DNA of 64,000 nt. It comes from Ruminococcus sp. JC304. Lineage in GTDB: Bacteria > Bacillota > Clostridia > Lachnospirales > Lachnospiraceae. Below, piece after piece: positions 51,517 to 59,844 of this stretch. The position numbers and the translations under genes are program-made. Below the pieces are notes generated by a model. That model was not told where the DNA came from, ran no database searches, and saw only the letters and a program-made list of their open reading frames with translations. How positions within the stretch are numbered: position 1 is the stretch's first letter; each line of letters opens with the position of its first letter. The stretch covers positions 3,376,462 through 3,440,461 of the forward strand of contig HE978651.1 in NCBI GenBank assembly GCA_000285855.2, written 5' to 3'.

Positions 51517-52818
51517 ATGACAACAAAAACAAAAAAACTGGCAGCATTACTCATGAGCGGAATCATGACACTTTCCATTGCTCCAGTTGTACATGCCGAC
51601 GATAAGGTAGAGCTTACCGGTATGGTACAGCAATCCAGGTGGTACTCAGGATTACAGAACATGGTTGAGAAACTGGAGGAAGAGGAAAATATTTCTATCG
51701 ACTTTGAAGTTGTTCCAGATGACCAGTATGATAACCTGATGAAAATGAGATTAAATTCTCATGAAGCTCCAGATCTGGTTGCCTATCAGTTTGCAGATTT
51801 ATTTGCCGCTGTAGATCCTGAAGAATTTTTTGTTCCATTAGATGATGAAAGCTGGGCTTCCAAAGTAAAAGCTCCCGAACTGACAGAATATAATGGAAAA
51901 CATTATGGTTATTGTTTCGAAGCATCCAACGGTTTTCAGGGACTTATTTACAACAAAGATGTTTTTGAAGCAAATGGAATAACAGAACTTCCAAAAACCT
52001 TAGATGAATTTTATGCTGTCTGCGACAAATTAAAAGAAGCAGGAATTGTTCCTATTGCGATGCCATCAGATACCTGGGTTCCACAGATTTGGATGACCTC
52101 TGGTATGTCACGAGCACTTGGAAGCGAAGATGCTTGTGAAGATTTTGCAAATAAAATTTTAACAAATCAGGCAAAATTTAATGATTATCCAGAAATTGCT
52201 TCTGTAATTGACGAATACTTAGAATTGTTTAAAAGAGGATACGTGAATGATGATTATATGACAGTAAGCTATGATGAAATTCTGGGACGTCTGGCAAGCG
52301 GAGAAACTGCAATGATCTATGGTGCGACAGAAATTTTAACTTCCATTGAAGAATCTTACCCTGATGCCAATCTGACTATTTTTAATCCTCCAGTAGGCTA
52401 TGATGATAAAGATGTCCTGGCATATCTTCCTACAGCAATGGGAATTGCTGTAAATAAAGATACTGAAAACCTTGATACTATTAAAAAAGTGTTTGATCTG
52501 TGGAGTACTCCGGAATATGGAGATTTATATTTCCAGTCTCGTCCAGGATTCCCAAATATTGAAGGAATTGACGGAAACGAAGGTGCAATGAATCCAGATA
52601 TCCCTAAAATCTACAACGAATATATGGAAGAAGGACGAGTAGTCGCACAGATGAATCAGTACCTTGACACTCTCCAGCCACTGTTTGGAAATACAATTTG
52701 GGTTTACTATCTGGAAGCTCCATCTAAAGGAAATATGGATGGAAAAGCTGTTCTGGATCGTTTCCAGGAAGATGTAGATAAATTTATGACCGAAAAAGGA
52801 GCAGAAGGTTGGAAATAA
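51517..52818 (+). CDS. Extracellular sugar-binding protein of an ABC transporter
   Basis: A 433-residue family-1 solute-binding protein. It has a signal peptide (KKLAALLMSGIMTLSIAPVVHA, residues 6-27) with an AXA-type end (VHA-DD) and no lipobox Cys, unusual for a Gram-positive binding protein, which is normally a lipoprotein. The mature part has two lobes with patterns such as DLVAYQFADLFA and GETAMIYGATEIL. A strong AAGGAGG stands before the ATG. First gene of the uptake module; a hairpin follows the stop, so its mRNA is probably more abundant than that of the permeases. Confidence 0.9.
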   Translation: MTTKTKKLAALLMSGIMTLSIAPVVHADDKVELTGMVQQSRWYSGLQNMVEKLEEEENISIDFEVVPDDQYDNLMKMRLNSHEAPDLVAYQFADLFAAVDPEEFFVPLDDESWASKVKAPELTEYNGKHYGYCFEASNGFQGLIYNKDVFEANGITELPKTLDEFYAVCDKLKEAGIVPIAMPSDTWVPQIWMTSGMSRALGSEDACEDFANKILTNQAKFNDYPEIASVIDEYLELFKRGYVNDDYMTVSYDEILGRLASGETAMIYGATEILTSIEESYPDANLTIFNPPVGYDDKDVLAYLPTAMGIAVNKDTENLDTIKKVFDLWSTPEYGDLYFQSRPGFPNIEGIDGNEGAMNPDIPKIYNEYMEEGRVVAQMNQYLDTLQPLFGNTIWVYYLEAPSKGNMDGKAVLDRFQEDVDKFMTEKGAEGWK

Positions 52819-52856
52819 CACAATCTCTGAAGTCTGATTAACAATATTAATTCAAA

Positions 52857-52893
52857 AGAAAGGGACTGATGCAGAGAGCTTTAGTCCCTTTCT
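52857..52893 (+). terminator. Intercistronic hairpin after the binding-protein gene
   Basis: A perfect 11-bp stem AGAAAGGGACT (52857-52867) / AGTCCCTTTCT (52883-52893) lies between the binding-protein and permease genes, 15-nt loop, no long T-run. Such hairpins usually protect or partly terminate the message, giving excess binding protein. Confidence 0.7.
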
Positions 52894-52909
52894 GTTAAGG
52901 AGATCTAAT

Positions 52910-53789
52910 ATGCCCAAAAAAAAGAAATCAATTTATCCTTTATGGGTGCTTATTCCAGCGCTTTTGATATACACTGTTTTTTCCGTTGTTCCCATTGTGA
53001 TCAGTCTGGTATGTTCTTTTACAGACTGGAATATGGGCCGATTGTATACACCCGTATTTAATGGAATTGCCAATTACATCGAACTTTTAAAAGATCCTGT
53101 TTTTTTTGCGTTCTATTGGCAATACCTTTTTGTTTGCATTGGCAACTACTATCTTAAAAACAGTAGTAGGCTTTCTTCTTGCGCTTGTTATGGTAAAGAA
53201 AATACCCGGAAGAGGAATTATGCGAACTATCTACTATGCTCCCTGTGTAATTAGTATTACTGTTGTCGGAGTGTTATTTAAATCTATTTTAGCAAATAAA
53301 GGATTACTCAACAATGTCCTTCAAGTCATAGGATTAAGTGGCTTAGCTCATGATTGGCTTGGAAGTTATGGCACTGCTATTGGAAGTGTAATTTTGGTAG
53401 AGACATGGATGTGGGCAGGATTCAATATGTTCATTTTCATTTCCGGTCTGCAGGCAATTCCTGAGGATTACTATGAAAGTGCTACCTTAGATGGTGCCTC
53501 TGCTTTTGCAAAACTGAAAAACATCACGCTTCCTTTAATTGTTCCTTCAATGACCGTTGTTGTGACACTGAGTATTGCTGGTGGCTTAAAAGTATTTGAC
53601 ATTATTTATGTACTCACAAATGGAGGTCCAGGTTTTGACACACAGGTTCTGGCAACTTATACCTATCAATCCTTCAGTCTCGGATTTCTTGGGGAATCAT
53701 CAGCCGGAAGTGTCATTCTGGCAGTTATTGTAGTAATCATATCGTTTACTATGAATCGTTATTTTACGAAACGAGAGGTAGAAATGTGA
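52910..53789 (+). pseudogene. ABC sugar permease 1, disrupted by a +1 frameshift
   Basis: A MalF/UgpA-type inner-membrane permease of about 293 residues if repaired. The first frame (52910 to the T-run) gives two membrane segments (WVLIPALLIYTVFSVVPIVISLVC) and NYIELLKDPV. The second (RSIGNTFLFALATT onwards, to 53789) gives the rest, including the EAA loop EDYYESATLDGASAFAKLKNITLP. They join as DPVFLRSIGNT if the T8 tract at 53100-53107 is read as T7. With T8 the first frame makes a 114-residue truncated product. Could be a true mutation, phase variation or a sequencing error. Confidence 0.85.
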
Positions 53790-54607
53790 AGAAAAAACAC
53801 GTAGGAAAATGTATTCTTTTTTTATTCATGGTTGCTTTGGCATTGTTATACGTAATACCATTTATTATGATGGGATTGGGTTCTTTCAAAACCCAGGCAG
53901 AAGCAGCAAGATTTGACCTTTCCTTGCCATCAAAATGGCTTTTTTCCAATTATACTCATGTATTGGAATCCGGTAAAATATGGCTGGGATATCTTAACAG
54001 TATTATTATTACTGTTCCCGTAACGGTGATTTCCGTTTTTTTGGGAGCAATAGCCGGCATTGTCATTTCCAGACGAAATGACAAATTATCGCAGGGAATT
54101 TATTATTATTTTATCTTTGGTCTTACATTGACCTTACAGATTGCATCTATTTTCTTTTTGTTGCAATATTTACATATATATGGTACTTTTTTCTCTGTAA
54201 TCTGTATCTTTATTTCATTACGTATTCCTTTTACTGTTATGACATTCTGTAGCTTTGTAAAGGGAGTACCACGAGAGATTGATGAAGCATCCATAATGGA
54301 CGGTTGTAATTTTTGGCAAATGACTATTAAGATATTATTTCCAATTTTAAAACCAATCATGATAACTAACATTGTAATTACCGCTATTGATGTATGGAAC
54401 AATTTTATGATTCCGTTATTCTATTTGGGATCTGCAAAAAAATCAACTATCTCCATGGTAATTTACAGCTTTTTTGGACGCTACAACAGAGACTGGCAAT
54501 ATGTGTTTGCTGCATTGATGCTGGTCGTATTGCCAATGTTAATCTTTTTTATAATTCTTCAAAAACATATTATTGCCGGTATGACATCCGGTGCTGTGAA
54601 AGGATAA
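53786..54607 (+). CDS. ABC sugar permease 2
   Basis: A 273-residue MalG/UgpE-type permease with six transmembrane helices and the ATPase-contacting loop REIDEASIMDGCNFWQMTIKILFP. The start is GTG, overlapping the stop of permease 1 by 4 bases (translational coupling). No ATPase gene is in the module; an MsmK-like shared ATPase elsewhere is usual for such systems. Confidence 0.92.
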   Translation: MKKKHVGKCILFLFMVALALLYVIPFIMMGLGSFKTQAEAARFDLSLPSKWLFSNYTHVLESGKIWLGYLNSIIITVPVTVISVFLGAIAGIVISRRNDKLSQGIYYYFIFGLTLTLQIASIFFLLQYLHIYGTFFSVICIFISLRIPFTVMTFCSFVKGVPREIDEASIMDGCNFWQMTIKILFPILKPIMITNIVITAIDVWNNFMIPLFYLGSAKKSTISMVIYSFFGRYNRDWQYVFAALMLVVLPMLIFFIILQKHIIAGMTSGAVKG

Positions 54608-54618
54608 GGTGAAAACAG

Positions 54619-55689
54619 ATGAAAGCAAATTACATGGTTATTGGATATGGTTGGAGAGCCGATTTTTATTACCGGATTGCAAAACTTTTACCAGAACAGT
54701 TTTCAATATGTGCCGGTGTATTACGTACAGAGGCTCGTGCAAAAGAAGTTGCATTAAAGGAACATATTTTTACTACCGTTGATTTAGACGAAGCACTTTC
54801 TCAAAAGCCAGATTTTGCAGTCCTCTGCGTTCCACGGGAAATTGTAAAGGATTATCTCGTACAATTAATGGAAAAGGGAATTCCTGTACTCTGCGAAACA
54901 CCTCCTGGAAAAAATGTCGCAGAATTAAATGAATTATGGACATTGTCCCAAAAATATAATGGTCGTGTACAAATCGTAGAACAATATTTCCTCCAACCTT
55001 ATTATGCAAGTATATTAGATATTATCAGTCAGGGTTATTTAGGCACAACCTCCAGCGTTATGTTATCTGCACTTCACGGATATCATGCAGTTAGCATATT
55101 CCGAAAATTGCTCGGTATTAAATACGAAAATTGTATCATTCAGGGAAAAAAATTCTGGTCAGAAGTAACTGCTACCAATGGTCGAAATGGTTTTGATGAA
55201 AGTGGAACCATTATTCAGGAAGACAGAGACTGGGCTTTTATGCAATTTGAAAATGGAAAAAACGCCTTTTTAGATTTTGAAGGTGAACAGTATTTTTCAC
55301 AAATTCGTACACGACGTTGGAATGTTCGAGGTGTTCGAGGTGAAATTAATGACAATACTGTAAGATTTCTAAATGCATCCAATCAACCTATAGAACAATC
55401 GCTCCAAAGAGTAGACGTAGGTATCAATAATAATAGCGAATGGGCACATAAGGGAATTCTATTTTTAGATAAACAAATTTATCAGAATCCTTTTTATCCC
55501 GCAAGAATGAATGATGATGAAATTTCCGTAGCGTCTTGCCTTGCATGTATGAAAAATTTCACAGAAAACGGAACAGAATTTTATTCATTACGCGAAGCAC
55601 TTCAGGATACTTATTTATCTTTTATGCTTGAGCAGGCAATTGAAAGCGAAAAAACAGTAAAAACAGAAACACAGCCCTGGGGCATTTAA
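54619..55689 (+). CDS. Gfo/Idh/MocA-family oxidoreductase
   Basis: A 356-residue NAD(P)-dependent sugar oxidoreductase by family. The Rossmann start MVIGYGWRADFYY lacks the full GxGxxG, and the usual catalytic EKP is ETP (CETPPGKN), so the typical Lys is absent; an unusual reaction or substrate is possible. The C-terminal domain has the beta-sheet typical of the family. It starts 11 bases after permease 2 and should act on the imported sugar. Confidence 0.85.
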   Translation: MKANYMVIGYGWRADFYYRIAKLLPEQFSICAGVLRTEARAKEVALKEHIFTTVDLDEALSQKPDFAVLCVPREIVKDYLVQLMEKGIPVLCETPPGKNVAELNELWTLSQKYNGRVQIVEQYFLQPYYASILDIISQGYLGTTSSVMLSALHGYHAVSIFRKLLGIKYENCIIQGKKFWSEVTATNGRNGFDESGTIIQEDRDWAFMQFENGKNAFLDFEGEQYFSQIRTRRWNVRGVRGEINDNTVRFLNASNQPIEQSLQRVDVGINNNSEWAHKGILFLDKQIYQNPFYPARMNDDEISVASCLACMKNFTENGTEFYSLREALQDTYLSFMLEQAIESEKTVKTETQPWGI

Positions 55690-55710
55690 GAATTACAGAG
55701 GGGTGAGGAC

Positions 55711-57522
55711 TTGAAAAAATATCAATTTCAAAAAAGAATTTTATTGCGCAGCATTTTCATTATGCTAATACTATTTATCGTACTAACTATGGTATTTTCT
55801 AGTTATGTCATCAAAACCAGCACAGCAGAATTCGAAGAACAAATTGATGTTCAACTTCAAGGAATCACCACTCAAATTGATAATACACTTCGGCTTGCCG
55901 ATGATATTGCTCTGCAAATTGCTGCAAATTATCAAATTATTGATGCATTCAGCGGACTTCAGAAATATCACGATGAAAAAAACTATTTTGTTAAGAATAC
56001 AGATGTTGATTATACTATAAAACAACATCTGATTTCTTATATGCTAAAGCAAAATATTCTAAAACGTATCAGTTTATTTAATTCCAATCAGGATATCACT
56101 TATGTAGGAAAAGCTGTGGATTTTGGATATTTGAAAAAAGATTGTCCGAACTCTGATATTTTTACAGATACACAATCTTATTTTGCAGATCAAAAAGGAA
56201 AAGGCAGTTTATTCCGGGTCGATTCTTCTGATCCTTACATGCGAGAAATATCACCAACAATTTCCGTACTGCGTGAAATTAAGAACTATCAGTTAATACC
56301 TTCCGAATGTCTTGGATATGCACAGGTTCAAATTCAGATTGATAGTTTCGCACGTCTTGGAAAACTCCTTGGAAAAGAAACGGAATGTTTTATTTTAGAT
56401 CAGAAAAATGACCATTTGTTATATTCCTTTCAAAGTGATCGCAAAGAATCAGAAATAAAAACACTTCTGAGACAAACTAACAACTTGCGAGGAGGATTAT
56501 ATTGTAAACTCTGGGACTCTGAAAAATATGGGATAAAAGTTCTGATTGTATCGAAAAACACAGGCCTGATTCATAGTCTTATGTCTACTTTTGCCTGGGG
56601 AATCTTTCTACTTTTTTCTTTAATTACTATCATGATTTTAGCACAAAAAATTATTATCCAGAGGACAACTGAGCCCATTGTTCAGATGTGTGAAATGTTA
56701 ACCGGATTACAGGTTGATAAAAATTTACAGGAAATACCTCTTGTGATCTGTGATGAAACAGATGAATTAAGGCAGTTAAATAATGCATTTAACGAATTGA
56801 TAAAAAATTTAAAACTGTCCATGGAAAAAGAAATGGCCAGCAAAGTAAACGAAATACAGTGCCAGATGTATGCATTACAAACACAGATGAACCCTCACTT
56901 TATTCATAACATCCTGACAATTATTTCAGTAATGTCCAGTACTTCCGAGTGTGAAAAGATACCGGAAATCTGCGAGAAACTTTCAAGTATGATCAGATAT
57001 AATATCAGTTCTTCCGAAGACTTTGGAAATTTAAATGGTGAGATTTTACATGCTGAAAACTATCTTGAACTAATGAAAATACGATACGAAGATAAATTCC
57101 AATATTCAATGTCCTATGTAGGTGAAATCCAAAACTGTCATTTACCCAAATTTATCATTCAACCGCTTCTTGAAAATTGTTTTGCACATGGCTTTCGAAA
57201 TAAAGAATTTCCCTGGCAAATTAATATTCAAATCTATTGCACCGAAGAATATTGGGAAGTACAGGTTCAGGATAATGGATGTGGAATCTCTCCGCAAGAA
57301 CTGGAAAATTTAAAGTTAGAATTATTTAAGATGCGTAGTCGCGATGTAAGGATGCTTATGAAAGAGATGAAAATCGGCGGTTTGTCTATAAAAAATGTTT
57401 ATATAAGATTGTATCTTACCTATGGAAATCATATGCTTTTTGATATACAAAGCAATCCTAACGGAACTTGCATTACAGTTGGAGGGAACTATGAAAATAC
57501 GTGTAATGGTTGTGGAAGATGA
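55711..57522 (+). CDS. YesM-type sensor histidine kinase
   Basis: A 603-residue membrane kinase. The first helix is residues 10-32, followed by an extracytoplasmic Cache-like sensor (about 33-288), a second helix (about 290-312), a HAMP-like linker, and the His_kinase region with the phosphorylated His396 in MNPHFIHNIL. The HATPase domain has NCFAHGF and DNGCGISPQEL. The start is TTG with GGGGTGAGG upstream. The gene overlaps the response regulator by 32 bases. Such pairs sense extracellular oligosaccharides and switch on the linked transporter. Confidence 0.92.
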   Translation: MKKYQFQKRILLRSIFIMLILFIVLTMVFSSYVIKTSTAEFEEQIDVQLQGITTQIDNTLRLADDIALQIAANYQIIDAFSGLQKYHDEKNYFVKNTDVDYTIKQHLISYMLKQNILKRISLFNSNQDITYVGKAVDFGYLKKDCPNSDIFTDTQSYFADQKGKGSLFRVDSSDPYMREISPTISVLREIKNYQLIPSECLGYAQVQIQIDSFARLGKLLGKETECFILDQKNDHLLYSFQSDRKESEIKTLLRQTNNLRGGLYCKLWDSEKYGIKVLIVSKNTGLIHSLMSTFAWGIFLLFSLITIMILAQKIIIQRTTEPIVQMCEMLTGLQVDKNLQEIPLVICDETDELRQLNNAFNELIKNLKLSMEKEMASKVNEIQCQMYALQTQMNPHFIHNILTIISVMSSTSECEKIPEICEKLSSMIRYNISSSEDFGNLNGEILHAENYLELMKIRYEDKFQYSMSYVGEIQNCHLPKFIIQPLLENCFAHGFRNKEFPWQINIQIYCTEEYWEVQVQDNGCGISPQELENLKLELFKMRSRDVRMLMKEMKIGGLSIKNVYIRLYLTYGNHMLFDIQSNPNGTCITVGGNYENTCNGCGR

Positions 57523-58993
57523 GCCTCCAATTCAGAGGAGTATCTGTCAAAAGATAGAAGAGACCAATAAAAACTTTACTGTAGTAGCTGCCATCGACAA
57601 TGGGAAAGATGCACTACAATATCTGAAAGAACATCCTGTTGATGTCATGTTTGTAGATATGAATCTTCCCATTGTAGGCGGTAAAGAATTACTGGACTTT
57701 TGTTCTAATGAAGAGCTACCGGTATTGCCTGTCGTTTTAAGTGGATATACAGATTTTGAATATGTAAGATGCGCAGTAACTAACCATGCTATTGATTATT
57801 TATTAAAGCCCTTAAAGGTCCAGGAATTAAAACTGGTATTAGAAAAAATAGAAGAAAAAATCCAAAAACAGTACCTCAAAGAAAAGGTTCAAAATCTGAC
57901 AGATGCAGTAAGAGGACTTGAAATGTTTCCAACAAAGGAAATACCTTCAGAAGTGAATTCCTCATACAGTATTTTACTGGTCACTCTTGGCATGTGTCTC
58001 TATGAAAATGAAAGAAATTATCAGGAAATCTTTAAAAACATGGATCTGGAAAAAGCATTTTCACTTATTGTTCCTCCTGAAAACTTCTGGCTTGTAGATG
58101 GAAAAAGCATTAATGAAAAATTAATCTTTATTCGCAAAGACAGTATTCCCGATATTAATCATTTGAATCAATTTTTTAGAAAAGTGAAATGTTCTGATAT
58201 TATTGTTACGGTTGTATATTACAAAGAAACCGTAGAGCTTCCTGATATTTTTTCAACATATCATTTGTTACAAAAATACACCCGTGAACATATGATTTTT
58301 TTAAAAAATTCTGTTTTAATTTACAGTTCTGAAGAATTCAGACAAGATTTTTCTGATCTCAGAAATAAAATCGACTGTCTGATACTTCAGTGTAAAAATG
58401 CAAATATTGATAACATAATTGAATCTTTTGCTCAATTGCTTCACTTACTTACTATGCGTCCAATCATCCAAAAAGAAGCCTTGCGCAACATCAAATACTT
58501 TGTATCTGAAATATATAAATTATATCCTGGAAACAGAGAATTTTTTGAAGTTGAAGAAGATATCCAGTTTATTCTGGAGAATTATTATAGTGAAGAAGAA
58601 CTACTTAAGGAGTTCAATTTCTTATTAAAAGATATTTTTGGAATCGCAATGTATGACTCCGGAGACAAGAAAATAATTGCTTTAAAAATAAAAAACTTTT
58701 TGGATGAAATGTTTCGGACTAATATTACCAACCAATTACTGGCAGCTCGTTTCGGATTTGTCCCATCATACATAGTCAGTATTTTTAAGACCTATTATGG
58801 TTTAACCCCAATGGATTATCTGGTAAAAACAAGAATTGATGAGTCCAAGTTCCTTCTGGCAAATAGTTCGTTAAAAATTAAAGAGGTTGCCAATGAAGTG
58901 GGATACGAAGATTCTCTCTACTTTTCAAAGGTTTTCAAAAAAATCACAGGTGTAAGTCCTAAAGAATATATCCGTTCAGAAAAATTTGATTAA
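57491..58993 (+). CDS. AraC-type response regulator (YesN-like)
   Basis: A 500-residue regulator. The receiver domain (residues 1-120) has acidic residues 9-11 (EDE), the phosphoacceptor Asp56 (VDMNLP) and Lys in LLKPLK. The middle (about 150-390) has no recognised domain. The C-terminus (about 400-500) is a pair of AraC helix-turn-helices (NQLLAARFGFVPSYIVSIFK and IKEVANEVGYEDSLYFSKVF). The ATG at 57491 follows GGAGGG and begins the receiver domain; an upstream in-frame start would give extra residues without homology. Likely activates the module's promoter. Confidence 0.92.
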   Translation: MKIRVMVVEDEPPIQRSICQKIEETNKNFTVVAAIDNGKDALQYLKEHPVDVMFVDMNLPIVGGKELLDFCSNEELPVLPVVLSGYTDFEYVRCAVTNHAIDYLLKPLKVQELKLVLEKIEEKIQKQYLKEKVQNLTDAVRGLEMFPTKEIPSEVNSSYSILLVTLGMCLYENERNYQEIFKNMDLEKAFSLIVPPENFWLVDGKSINEKLIFIRKDSIPDINHLNQFFRKVKCSDIIVTVVYYKETVELPDIFSTYHLLQKYTREHMIFLKNSVLIYSSEEFRQDFSDLRNKIDCLILQCKNANIDNIIESFAQLLHLLTMRPIIQKEALRNIKYFVSEIYKLYPGNREFFEVEEDIQFILENYYSEEELLKEFNFLLKDIFGIAMYDSGDKKIIALKIKNFLDEMFRTNITNQLLAARFGFVPSYIVSIFKTYYGLTPMDYLVKTRIDESKFLLANSSLKIKEVANEVGYEDSLYFSKVFKKITGVSPKEYIRSEKFD

Positions 58994-59029
58994 TAAAAAT
59001 ATTCTTTCAACTCAACTAAAAAATCGCAG

Positions 59030-59072
59030 AAAAAAACTGCCGACAGATTTTCTCTTTCGGCAGTTCTCTTAA
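59030..59072 (+). terminator. Terminator between the response regulator and lepB
   Basis: ACTGCCGA / TCGGCAGT (9-bp stem, about 16-nt loop) with A/T-rich flanks; works for the plus-strand module and probably for the convergent lepB transcript. Confidence 0.7.
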
Positions 59073-59107
59073 TATTACTCATATCACTATAATTTTTACA
59101 ATTATCC

Positions 59108-59680
59108 TTATTTCACAGTTCCCATCTTATTCAGAGGCCAGTATCTCACAGCCACCTGTGCCTCAATGGCATCCTTTTCCACAAAAGTATTTGTCCAGTA
59201 TCTGGAATCCATACTGTGATTACGATTGTCCCCTAACATAAAATAGCAATCCTCAGGTACTGTATAGGGTCCAAAGCTGCCTTCCGGTGTTTCCGGACAA
59301 AAGCTGTCATCCAGCGGCTCTTCAGAATCGTTAATATACACTTTACCATCTACGATATTAACAGTCTCACCCGGAAGCCCGATCACTCTTTTTACAAAAA
59401 GCTGTGAAGGATCATCCGGATATTTAAAAATCACAATATCAAATCTCTCCGGCTCCTTATTCATATATGCCAGTCGGTTTCCAAATACTCTGTCACCTGT
59501 CATAATAGTCTGTTCCATGGAACCTGACGGCACTCTTGCATTAATATACACAAAATGTCCCAGCAGAAATGCGATTACAAAGACAGCAAGAATGATCTTT
59601 GCATAATCCCAGATCTCCTTCCACACAGATTGTGCAGGCTGTTGCTGTTGTTCTTCCTGGTTTTTCTCCTCGTTTTCCAT
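59108..59680 (-). CDS. lepB: Signal peptidase I
   Basis: Removes Sec signal peptides on the outer face of the membrane. The 190 residues have a Glu/Gln-rich cytoplasmic start, one transmembrane helix (about residues 22-42), the nucleophile Ser in PSGSMEQT, the general base Lys in FVKRVIGLPGE, and GDNRNHSMDSR. All catalytic boxes are present. The ATG at 59680 follows GGAGG; the frame continues 9 codons upstream. Monocistronic. Confidence 0.95.
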   Translation of the reverse strand: MENEEKNQEEQQQQPAQSVWKEIWDYAKIILAVFVIAFLLGHFVYINARVPSGSMEQTIMTGDRVFGNRLAYMNKEPERFDIVIFKYPDDPSQLFVKRVIGLPGETVNIVDGKVYINDSEEPLDDSFCPETPEGSFGPYTVPEDCYFMLGDNRNHSMDSRYWTNTFVEKDAIEAQVAVRYWPLNKMGTVK

Positions 59681-59782
59681 TATCAGTTTCACCTCCAGAA
59701 AATTCATAACTGTTTACAGTTTAACACATTACAGCTGAAACTACTACTTAAAATTCTATAAATTTATAAAATCTCCTTCCAA

Positions 59783-59824
59783 AAAAGGTACAAAATGTTT
59801 CACGTGAAACATTTTGTACCTTTT
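59783..59824. promoter_or_regulatory. parS-like ParB-binding site in a 42-bp perfect palindrome
   Basis: The centre TGTTTCACGTGAAACA (59796-59811) is a perfect match to the bacterial parS consensus TGTTNCACGTGAAACA bound by ParB/Spo0J. It is embedded in a 42-bp palindrome with no mismatches, ending in A/T runs. Its position, 20 bases after the aminotransferase stop and with T-runs, means it could also serve as that gene's terminator. ParB binding is known for this sequence in other species; use here is inferred. Confidence 0.8.
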
Positions 59825-59844
59825 GTCATAAACAGACCTTTCTA

